From an uncultured Prevotella sp. (GTDB lineage: Bacteria; Bacteroidota; Bacteroidia; Bacteroidales; Bacteroidaceae): a stretch of DNA of 64,000 nt. The notes beneath the pieces are model-generated. The model worked only from the letters and a program-made list of their open reading frames with translations, ran no database searches and was not told the DNA's origin. Below, piece after piece: positions 17,515 to 24,180 of this stretch; the first letter of the stretch is position 1, and the number at the start of each line of letters is the position of its first letter. A program made the position numbers and the translations under genes. The stretch covers positions 1-64,000 of the forward strand of contig CAKQPF010000011.1 in assembly GCA_934256705.1 (NCBI GenBank), in the 5' to 3' direction.

Positions 17515-17552
17515 GGGACTGAGGGGCTTTTTTAGCTTGCGAAAGTTGAGTT
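17515..17552. repeat. Left 38-bp inverted repeat of the GT4 segment
   Basis: Matches the reverse complement of 19345-19382 with about two mismatches (GGGACTGAGGGGCTTTTTTA at its start). The pair encloses 1.87 kb holding the GT4 gene, one 22-bp array and both operator clusters. GGGACT also forms part of a CCCCACGTCAGTGGGG hairpin at 17502-17517. Confidence 0.6.
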
Positions 17553-17573
17553 GGGTTTTATATATTCACGGTG

Positions 17574-17605
17574 CAAAGATAAGTAAAAAAAATGATATAC
17601 ACAAG
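17574..17605 (-). promoter_or_regulatory. Promoter of the ATPase gene
   Basis: On the minus strand the -7 box is TATCTTTG (17574-17581) and the -33 box is CTTG (17602-17605), separated by exactly 20 bp. The -33 box lies inside the first ACACAAnnTTGTGT palindrome (17599-17612). Confidence 0.6.
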
Positions 17606-17642
17606 TTTGTGTTGCACAAAGTTGTGTAACACAAGTTTGTGT
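17599..17642. promoter_or_regulatory. Three operator-like palindromes, 15-bp pitch
   Basis: ACACAAGTTTGTGT at 17599-17612, GCACAAAGTTGTGT at 17614-17627 and ACACAAGTTTGTGT at 17629-17642. The first covers the -33 box of the ATPase promoter. The same palindrome, at the same 15-bp pitch, covers the -33 box of the GT4 promoter (19212-19246). A dimeric repressor or activator is the natural reading; none is identified. Confidence 0.65.
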
Positions 17643-17736
17643 AATGCTTTCAAATGCCAACCTGTGGGTGTCTAATCAGGCAGTAAGTCCCTGTCTTGAT
17701 TGTCCATATCCCGCTTTGTTTTAATGCCAAACGGGA

Positions 17737-17960
17737 ACAGGAAAAATGGAACAATAAGGCAATGAAATAGCTATTGCGGGACGATAGCTAAGCTTTCATG
17801 GCGTGAAAGCATAGATATCAGGCGGTAAAAGCATAGTTATTGGGCTGTAATATCTATGCTTTTACCGCCTAAAAGCTATGCTATTGCAATGTTCTGAATA
17901 TCAGATGGTTGCAACAAGACTTTTCGCTTGCTTTCTGAAAGTGGAAAAATCGAACAAAAC
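17737..17960. repeat. 22-bp-pitch array element, copy A
   Basis: Four 19-bp boxes start at 17805, 17827, 17849 and about 17871. The type form is GTAAAAGCATAGATATTAC, and the third box is inverted (GTAATATCTATGCTTTTAC). The core is bracketed by direct repeats GGAAAAATGGAACAA (about 17740) and GGAAAAATCGAACAA (about 17943). The right part overlaps the 3' end of the GT4 gene's downstream region. Sister copies are at 38408, 49709 and 59749. Confidence 0.75.
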
Positions 17961-19072
17961 TATTGCTGTTCGCTTGGGTTACATTTGTATATTTCAATAT
18001 ATCTTCTTGCAACGCTTTCCTCACTGTAACAGGTCTTTACCTTTTCGATGCAAGCCTTGCAGAGCCGTTCATGGTTACTGTTGTCAAGCACATACTTTAT
18101 GCCCTTGGCAAGGTCCTTTGCATCTTTATACTGAGCCACATAGCCATTCGCCTTATGGTCTATCATCTCAGGGATGCCACCCACATTGAAACCGACGCAT
18201 GGCGTGCCGCATGCCATTGCCTCCATTATCGTGTTTGGCAGGTTCTCTGACAGAGAAGGAAGTACAAAAGCATCGACAGAAGCATATAGTTCAGCCATTT
18301 CTTTGATGTCGGAGATATATGGAATATCTCTTCCGAGTGCGATAATCTCCACTTTGTCGGCAGTATCCTGATTGATTATACTTGCGGCTTCGTCAAGATA
18401 ACGCATGCCTTTCATCGGATTGTTTACGTTTTGTGCTACGAAGAGCACACGCCTTCTGTTAGGATGAGGCTGTGGCTGGAATATGGAAGTGTCCAGTGGA
18501 TTAGGAATTGTCGTCACGTTCTGGTCTGCCATGAGCGGACTTGTCATTGCTTCTCCTTTAAGCCATTGACTGCAAGTGACGAAATGAATATGTCCGGAAT
18601 GGTATAGTTGCTCTTTGCGTTTCCTGACGATGCGCTCAAGGAATCCCTCCTTCTGCTGTAGTTTCAGATGATATATACCCATGGAATTCCATGCATCGTG
18701 CATAGTCCATACAATCTTTTTCCCGTCTTCCATAAAATGCTTGACGGCACCAAGCGAGATAAACCCCTGATTGACCCAATGCAGATGAATGACGTCAGCC
18801 TCCTGATATTCCTTCGTTCGGGTGATGTCCTGCCCGAACATGGCTATGTCAGTGGTCCAGAGGTTGCGCTTTGAGAATCCGTTTGCAGCCCAGATGACGG
18901 CACGCTCGATGATGCTTGTCCATGATTGAGGTTTGCCTTTCCACCATGACAGGTTCCTGCGGCACAGCATCTTTGCCTCAATGCCGTTACGCTGAAGGGC
19001 TTGGAGCAGTCTGACTGCCGCAATGGCTGCGCCCCCGGTGTGCTCGTATGTGCTCAGTATCAGTACTTTCAT
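17960..19072 (-). CDS. Glycosyltransferase family 4
   Basis: A 370-residue retaining GT-B enzyme. It starts MKVLILSTYEHTGGAAIAAV with the GGA acceptor loop, has LHWVNQGFISL and WTMHDAW in the N-terminal domain, and PSLSENLPNTIMEAMACGTP near residue 300 with the E-x7-E donor motif. It would add a hexose to a lipid-linked surface glycan. ATG 19072 is the start; an upstream frame extension has no conserved residues. The gene sits alone between 38-bp inverted repeats, with its own promoter and palindromic operator, like an inserted cassette. Confidence 0.88.
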   Translation of the reverse strand: MKVLILSTYEHTGGAAIAAVRLLQALQRNGIEAKMLCRRNLSWWKGKPQSWTSIIERAVIWAANGFSKRNLWTTDIAMFGQDITRTKEYQEADVIHLHWVNQGFISLGAVKHFMEDGKKIVWTMHDAWNSMGIYHLKLQQKEGFLERIVRKRKEQLYHSGHIHFVTCSQWLKGEAMTSPLMADQNVTTIPNPLDTSIFQPQPHPNRRRVLFVAQNVNNPMKGMRYLDEAASIINQDTADKVEIIALGRDIPYISDIKEMAELYASVDAFVLPSLSENLPNTIMEAMACGTPCVGFNVGGIPEMIDHKANGYVAQYKDAKDLAKGIKYVLDNSNHERLCKACIEKVKTCYSEESVARRYIEIYKCNPSEQQ

Positions 19073-19189
19073 TACATATATTCTTTTTTGAACCACATCT
19101 CAAATACTGGGTCGGCCAGTACTTCTGTCGGTGAATTTGTCGCTTCCAGTAGTGATGTTATAGATTTGTTTTTCTTATTTTTATGTCCG

Positions 19190-19221
19190 CAAAATTATTA
19201 AAAAATGCTTTGGTACACAAG
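19190..19221 (-). promoter_or_regulatory. Promoter of the GT4 gene
   Basis: Minus-strand -7 box TAATTTTG (19190-19197) and -33 box CTTG (19218-19221), 20-bp spacer. The -33 box lies within the large palindrome at 19212-19246, just as at the ATPase promoter. Confidence 0.6.
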
Positions 19222-19246
19222 TTTGTGGACCACAAACTTGTGTACC
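19212..19246. promoter_or_regulatory. Perfect 35-bp palindrome over the GT4 promoter
   Basis: Two 17-bp arms (GGTACACAAGTTTGTGG and its exact reverse complement) are separated by one base. Each arm contains ACACAAGTTTGTGG, the same box as in 17599-17642. It covers the -33 element. The gene-free stretch 19073-19464 otherwise holds the GT4 leader, an inverted repeat (19345-19382) and a simple-sequence hairpin. Confidence 0.7.
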
Positions 19247-19344
19247 ATTAGTGATTTTTAACCCTAACGCTGTGCATGGGTGCTGATAATCTGAATGTTA
19301 TGCGTCGTATGGTTTATGAAATAAAACATGATTTTGACGGTCAA

Positions 19345-19382
19345 AACTCAATTTCCGCAAGCTAAAAAAGCCCCTCAGTCCC
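19345..19382. repeat. Right 38-bp inverted repeat of the GT4 segment
   Basis: Reverse complement of 17515-17552 with about two mismatches, ending GCTAAAAAAGCCCCTCAGTC. No clear target-site duplication is visible outside the pair. Confidence 0.6.
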
Positions 19383-19385
19383 GTC

Positions 19386-19462
19386 GCTTTGTGGCTTAGT
19401 TGTTTTGTGGTTTAGTTGGCATTATTTACAATCAACAAAACAACAAGACAACCAAACAACAA
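19386..19462. repeat. G/T-rich simple-sequence hairpin, copy 2
   Basis: TTGTGGCTTAGTTGTTTTGT on the left and CAACAAAACAACAAGACAAC on the right form arms around ATTATTTACAAT. It lies between the end of the DUF6080 gene and the upstream region of GT4, both on the minus strand. Confidence 0.5.
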
Positions 19463-19464
19463 TA

Positions 19465-20889
19465 CTAATATGTCATTATATTAAACAGATTCCAGCCCAA
19501 AAGCCACAGGGAGATGCCGCAGATGGAGTAGGAGAGATACCTGCTGTCCGCCCTTTTCACCAGATAAGCCATGGCGATAGGGAGGACGAAGAGGTAGTGG
19601 GCTGACATGATCTGCACCTCATTGATGCCGAATCCCAAGCCCATGTGGAGCGTCACGTCCATCAGGAGGAATGACATCGCTGTCCAGAGAAAGAGGCTTC
19701 TCCTGCCTATCCAGACTCCGATGAGGAACAACAGGACGATGACAGCCTCCACTATGTAGTTGATGTAGCCGAAGATAGTGGATGTGTCATACCTTACTAT
19801 GACTGGTCTGTCTCTCAATACATCGCCCAGCAGGTGGTCTCTGTGCACCTGTATGCCTTCACCGAAGAGGCATTCCACGCCCACATCCCATCTGGAAGTG
19901 GTCTTGTCTGTCCAGCCCATGAACTCGCCCTTCATGAAAGGCTTGCCGGTGTTGACGTTCCATATCTTCTTGCTGTCACGCTTTTTCTTCGCTCTCGCTT
20001 TCTCGTTGACGATCCTTTTCACCTCAGCATCCACCTTAGCCTTGTCATTTGTGCCGAGAGTGTCCTCCACATTCTTGCGTATCTGTGCGGTAAGGTCGCG
20101 GTTTTTCTTCATCTTTATTTCCTGTCGAGCCTTCCATTTCGGTCCCACGAAGTGTCCGTATTCCCATCTGGCAAAGCCCCACATCAGTGCGCTTGGCAGC
20201 AGAACGGCAAGCAGGAGGAATCGCCATTCGAAGAATCTGCGGCGCCTTGTGGTCAATGCGGCGAGGAATATCTTCAGTCCATTGTTGAGGGAAATGCCGG
20301 CAGTGACCACGAAGAGCATGATGGTCTGCCACATATTGAGCGCGGAACCGCCTTTGAGCTTGCGTCCGGAGATGTAGAGCGTCAGCGTGAGGGCAAACAT
20401 TGACATTATGAAATGGTCGGGCACCATGGCTGAAAGCATGATGTAAGCCATGGAGAAAGTCAGCATTGTCATGATTCCAGCGTCCCTGAGGCGCAGTTCT
20501 ATCACGTTGCGGAATATCCTCCAGACGAACAGAGCCGAATAGGAAGCGCAGAATACGAGTATCAATGCCGTCAGGATGGTGGCACAGTTGACGCCCGTAA
20601 GCCAGATGAGACCCTTGTTTATCATGTGGAACGGCCACATGAAGAATGCGAGCAGAGGGTGGCGATAGACGTTGTAGGCTGTGTCCCATCGGGATATCAC
20701 CTCATAGGTCAGCGGGTCGAAGCCGGAGATATGAAACTTTGTGACGAACAGTTTGTGGTAATTGTCCGTCAGTCTGGAGAAGTCTGTCCAGTACCATGCC
20801 ACGGTGACAGCGTTGATTATGGCGAAGAACAGCGTGGCTATCGTCATGAGCCATCGCTCGTCTTTGCGGATTTTGAATAGATTCAGCAT
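19465..20889 (-). CDS. DUF6080-type polytopic membrane protein (paralogue 2)
   Basis: A 474-residue protein, paralogue of 8214-9584 with the same ordered motifs (FHISGFDPLTYEVISRW, YNVYRHPLLAFFMWP, GWTDKTTSRW, GEG, HLLGD, DRPVIVRY). It has about ten transmembrane segments and a charged loop at about residues 250-320 rich in Lys/Arg (RAKKKRDSKK). A role as a GT-C-type transferase or assembly factor for surface glycan is inferred from context only. The copies are 10 kb apart and in opposite orientation, which gives them a chance to recombine. Confidence 0.75.
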   Translation of the reverse strand: MLNLFKIRKDERWLMTIATLFFAIINAVTVAWYWTDFSRLTDNYHKLFVTKFHISGFDPLTYEVISRWDTAYNVYRHPLLAFFMWPFHMINKGLIWLTGVNCATILTALILVFCASYSALFVWRIFRNVIELRLRDAGIMTMLTFSMAYIMLSAMVPDHFIMSMFALTLTLYISGRKLKGGSALNMWQTIMLFVVTAGISLNNGLKIFLAALTTRRRRFFEWRFLLLAVLLPSALMWGFARWEYGHFVGPKWKARQEIKMKKNRDLTAQIRKNVEDTLGTNDKAKVDAEVKRIVNEKARAKKKRDSKKIWNVNTGKPFMKGEFMGWTDKTTSRWDVGVECLFGEGIQVHRDHLLGDVLRDRPVIVRYDTSTIFGYINYIVEAVIVLLFLIGVWIGRRSLFLWTAMSFLLMDVTLHMGLGFGINEVQIMSAHYLFVLPIAMAYLVKRADSRYLSYSICGISLWLLGWNLFNIMTY

Positions 20890-20960
20890 TGTATTTTCCT
20901 TGATGTTGATATTGTGTATAAGGGCGTTTTATTTCAAGTGGCAGACTGACTGCAGATCAG

Positions 20961-21103
20961 AAAAATATCAATATATAAAACAGGTTGCCGGTTTTTGGTT
21001 GTCGGTTTTTGGTCGGTAGGATGTACCTGCACCACCTTCTGTCAATTACCATAATACCATATTTATTATATTTTTCCTTTATTTTTCTTTATTGATATTT
21101 TAT
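20961..21103. repeat. AT-rich hairpin, family copy 3, with long loop
   Basis: Left arm 20961-20981 (AAAAATATCAATATATAAAA) and right arm 21071-21103 (ending TTTATTGATATTTTA) are separated by about 90 nt containing GGTTGCCGGTTTTTGGTTGT-type repeats. It lies between a HAD gene end and the DUF6080 start. Confidence 0.5.
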
Positions 21104-21124
21104 CCCCAAAGCGAAGGTACCCTA

Positions 21125-21721
21125 TCAGAAGTCTCTGAAGTGCTTTTCGTCAGCGAAAGCAAGCATTGCGGCATCGCCTTTGGAGTCGCCGTAGGCTGCG
21201 ATATGGCAGTCATTGCGCTGGCTTTCCAGCTCTGGATAGGCGGCAAGGATGCGCTTTACCTTCTCCTTTCCGTAGCAGTTGCGGGTAAGGAAATGCCCGG
21301 TGAAGCCCTTTTCGTCAAACTCCATCCTCGTGCCGAGCACCTTGAAGTCGGGCACCAGACGGCTTACCCAGTTCTCGGGGCTTGCCGTTACCACCACCAC
21401 CTCGTCGCCTTCGGCTTGCGCTTGCAACAGCTTCTGGTAGAGGTCGTTGCGCAGTATGTGCCTGTGGGCATCGGCAAAGCGCTGGCAGAAAGCGTCAAAC
21501 TCGCCCTCTGTCATATTGCCGAAGCAGCGCTTGAGCAGCTTTTCCTTCGTATTCTGGTTGGGATAGAGATGCAGAAGCATCAGCATCAGCCACGGAAGAA
21601 TGCTCAACAGGGCGATGATAAGGCCGCTCCTGCCTCGCTGATAGACGATAATCTCCATCATGGAGTCCTTTGTCGTCAGCGTTCCGTCGAAGTCGGAGAA
21701 GATGTATCTTTTCTTTGCCAT
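21125..21721 (-). CDS. HAD-superfamily subfamily IB phosphatase
   Basis: A 198-residue SerB-like HAD hydrolase. Motif I is FSDFDGTLT with the nucleophilic Asp near residue 10, motif II is the TAS of VVVVTASPENW, and motif IV is GDSKGD. A hydrophobic stretch LLSILPWLMLMLLHLY (about 38-53) could anchor it to the membrane. Substrate is unknown; in glycan loci such enzymes often act on phospholipid or polyprenyl-phosphate intermediates. The start overlaps the end of the acyltransferase gene by 46 nt, an unusually long overlap produced by a MITE-end sequence. Confidence 0.8.
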   Translation of the reverse strand: MAKKRYIFSDFDGTLTTKDSMMEIIVYQRGRSGLIIALLSILPWLMLMLLHLYPNQNTKEKLLKRCFGNMTEGEFDAFCQRFADAHRHILRNDLYQKLLQAQAEGDEVVVVTASPENWVSRLVPDFKVLGTRMEFDEKGFTGHFLTRNCYGKEKVKRILAAYPELESQRNDCHIAAYGDSKGDAAMLAFADEKHFRDF

Positions 21722-22743
21722 TTCTTTTCTAAGTTATTTTTTACCGTCACTAAATAGGTGACAGATGCATGAAGCAGCCATGCGAGCGGCATGGTGATTG
21801 CTACGGTGAGGATGAATGTGGGCCAATAGCCCAGATGATGACGCTCTATCGGGAGCAGGACAAACTGGATATGGATGAGATAAGCCTCCAGACTGAGCAT
21901 CCCAAACCATGCCATGCTCTTGTTGAACCACTGCGGCGTGCGTCGGAAAAGGCGGTTGAGCAGGATGATAGTGGTCACGGTAAGAGGGATATAGAGCATT
22001 CTCTCGATGAAAAGAGGGAAATGCCCATGCTTTACCTGTTCGAGCCAGATGCTGCTCCACAATGACATGGCGAACATTATCCACACCATCCAGATGCCTT
22101 GACCGTCGAGCGACTGCCTGTTTTTCACCATTTCTCCCATGTTGATGCCGAGAAAGAAGATTGGCACACGGCTCCAGAATATCTCTATATGGCCCACGGC
22201 ATGATGGATAGGGCTCACCCATTGCACCAGTATGCACCACATCACCATCACCAATACCAGCCAGCGATAGATGGGGTGACGGCGTATCAGTTCCATGTAA
22301 GGCGGAGCAAAGAGGTAGAGCATCATCGTGGCAGGTATGTACCAGAAGGTCAGTTCGTCACGAATCCAAAAGTCCCAGTTGATGAGAATGTCGCCGAAAA
22401 GGTCCACCCAATGCGTTCCGTCGAAGCGCGGAATGTAATAAAGGCACGCTATGACCAGCCATGAAGGGTATATTCGCTTGAGTCTTCGCCAGTAGAATTG
22501 CAGGTATTCCCTGCCGAAAGTGGCGGCGGAGTCAATCTTCAGCTTGCTCCATGAGAACCATAATCCAATTCCGCTGAGGAAAAGAAACATGTCCACGCCG
22601 ATGTTTCCCATGCGTCTGAGTCCGAAAAACATATCGTTTCGGGGCAAGGCAACGTGGAAAAGAATGACGAACAGCATCGCCATTCCCATGTGCTCGGCTC
22701 GGAAGCGCGAGATGTTCACAAGGTCGATGTCTTTGATTTTCAT
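21676..22743 (-). CDS. Acyltransferase-3 family membrane protein 1
   Basis: A 355-residue polytopic O-acyltransferase (Acyl_transf_3). The N-terminus carries RFRAEHMGMAMLFVILFHVA with the catalytic His region and the Arg-rich second loop; FLFLSGIGLWFSW follows. It would transfer acetyl or another acyl group to a surface glycan. The last 25 or so codons (from VTVKNNLEKKWQRK) are encoded by a MITE-end sequence, so the natural C-terminus was probably replaced and the frame now runs into the HAD gene. Confidence 0.85.
   Translation of the reverse strand: MKIKDIDLVNISRFRAEHMGMAMLFVILFHVALPRNDMFFGLRRMGNIGVDMFLFLSGIGLWFSWSKLKIDSAATFGREYLQFYWRRLKRIYPSWLVIACLYYIPRFDGTHWVDLFGDILINWDFWIRDELTFWYIPATMMLYLFAPPYMELIRRHPIYRWLVLVMVMWCILVQWVSPIHHAVGHIEIFWSRVPIFFLGINMGEMVKNRQSLDGQGIWMVWIMFAMSLWSSIWLEQVKHGHFPLFIERMLYIPLTVTTIILLNRLFRRTPQWFNKSMAWFGMLSLEAYLIHIQFVLLPIERHHLGYWPTFILTVAITMPLAWLLHASVTYLVTVKNNLEKKWQRKDTSSPTSTER
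21731..21756. repeat. MITE end inside the acyltransferase 3' end
   Basis: AAGTTATTTTTTACCGTCAC followed by TAAATAG copies the terminal repeat of the element at 12512-12713. On the coding strand it reads TTTAGTGACGGTAAAAAATA and encodes part of the acyltransferase C-terminus. Confidence 0.55.
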
Positions 22744-22782
22744 TGGGTTGTGGGTTATTGGTCGTGGGTTGTTGGTTTTCGG

Positions 22783-23856
22783 TTATTGCTTTATCGAAGC
22801 CAACAGCTTGCGGAAAATCATAGCCAGGATGATGGTAGCGACGATATAGAGCAGCAATCCGGCAAACACTTCACCGTGACGGGAGATAGGGATGATGACT
22901 TTTCGCGTGATAGGATGGCATACGAACATGGCTGCTGAGATGCTTCCCACCCATGAAAGGCGGTGGACAACCATTTCAGGCATGCACTTTACAAAGCCCA
23001 ATGTGGCAATGCAGATGAAAAACGGCACGACAATCCATGTGCAGAACCACATGCTCAGCATGATGATAAGTATCATGGCAATGCCTGTCAATAATATATA
23101 AGAGGTGTAAGTGCACTCTTTCATCTCGAAATGGCGGGCAAAGAGCAGTCCTGCAATGAAGACTGGCAATGAGCCGAAGAGGTTATAGCGATACCATTCC
23201 AATGCTGCGCCTTCGGGATCGAATGCCAACTGCCCCAAGAGAGTCACTAAAAGCAAGGCTAAAAGGATAGGAGTATGGTAGCGACGGCTTACCTTTCCCA
23301 GCAACGAACCGCCACCAGGGAACAATATAAAGCGATAGACGGCATATAATTGCACCATCAATCCGAAGTACCAGTATGGTCCTGGCCAGATGACATGGTT
23401 GGGGTCTGAATACAAATTGCTGAACATACCAAGCTGACCTACCACGTTCCAGAACTCATAACGCCTCGGACCGGGCGTCATGTAATCCACAAGTACGAAG
23501 GCGACATAGCCCACTATCATCATCATAAACAACTTCTTGTAGTGAGACAAGAAGAATGTCCCGCTGCTCTCATAGTGGTCTGCCGTGCTTTCATATTTCC
23601 TCACAAGGCCGTATGCGCTGAGGAACACGAAGACTGGGACACCATAATGCCCGAAGAAAGAGAGCAGATGGACTATCAATTCCCATGAAGGATGTGACAG
23701 TTCCACCATCAGTCGCCTCACGTTGTGCACATGAAACTGATACTCATTCTCCTGCACCATCTTCCCAAGCCAGTGGGAATAGTTGTGGAGCACGATGGCA
23801 AGGATGGCTATTCCTCGCATCGCAGCCGTTTCTTTCCTTGATATTTGCTCGTTCAT
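22783..23856 (-). CDS. Acyltransferase-3 family membrane protein 2
   Basis: A 357-residue polytopic acyltransferase: KETAAMRGIAILAIVLHNYS at the N-terminus with the active-site His, FFGHYGVPVFVFLSAYGLVRKY next, and about ten transmembrane segments. It follows the same direction as acyltransferase 1, 39 bp upstream of it. ATG 23856 begins at MNEQISRKETAAMRG; a longer frame from 24027 reads through GGAATAGG repeats and is not credible. It probably O-acylates the same glycan at another position. Confidence 0.85.
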   Translation of the reverse strand: MNEQISRKETAAMRGIAILAIVLHNYSHWLGKMVQENEYQFHVHNVRRLMVELSHPSWELIVHLLSFFGHYGVPVFVFLSAYGLVRKYESTADHYESSGTFFLSHYKKLFMMMIVGYVAFVLVDYMTPGPRRYEFWNVVGQLGMFSNLYSDPNHVIWPGPYWYFGLMVQLYAVYRFILFPGGGSLLGKVSRRYHTPILLALLLVTLLGQLAFDPEGAALEWYRYNLFGSLPVFIAGLLFARHFEMKECTYTSYILLTGIAMILIIMLSMWFCTWIVVPFFICIATLGFVKCMPEMVVHRLSWVGSISAAMFVCHPITRKVIIPISRHGEVFAGLLLYIVATIILAMIFRKLLASIKQ

Positions 23857-23944
23857 GTATGTATTGTTTGATGAAAAAATCTTTTCTTGATGAATGTCGT
23901 CTTGAAATGAAGACAGCATTGAAATGTAGAATGTTTCATAAAGA

Positions 23945-24180
23945 AGGGTCGGGAATGCGGAATAGGAGATAGGGAATGGGGAATAGGATATAGGGAATAG
24001 GAGATTACCTATGCTCCTTAGGGCCATCCACCTGGGAAAAGTACACTGAAAGGCATTAACGCGTCAGCGCGATTTTTCACTTTTCACTCTTCACTTTTCA
24101 CTCTTCACTAAAGAAGTGTAACTCGCATTCTTCATTCTTCATTCATCATTCTTCATTTTAAATTCATCATTCTTCATTTA
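23945..24180. repeat. Simple-sequence spacer: GGAATAGG and TTCATTC/TTCACTC runs
   Basis: 23945-24006 is built of AGGGAATAGGAGATAG-like repeats; 24075-24180 is built of CTTTTCACT and CATTCTTCATT repeats. A short relative of the first run (GGAAATAGGAGATTACAC) is at 33855-33893. No gene is seen. Confidence 0.5.

Noticed and set aside
17515..19382. Composite transposon carrying the GT4 gene
   Set aside because: There are inverted repeats but no transposase, no target duplication and no IS ends; recorded only as a segment of interest.
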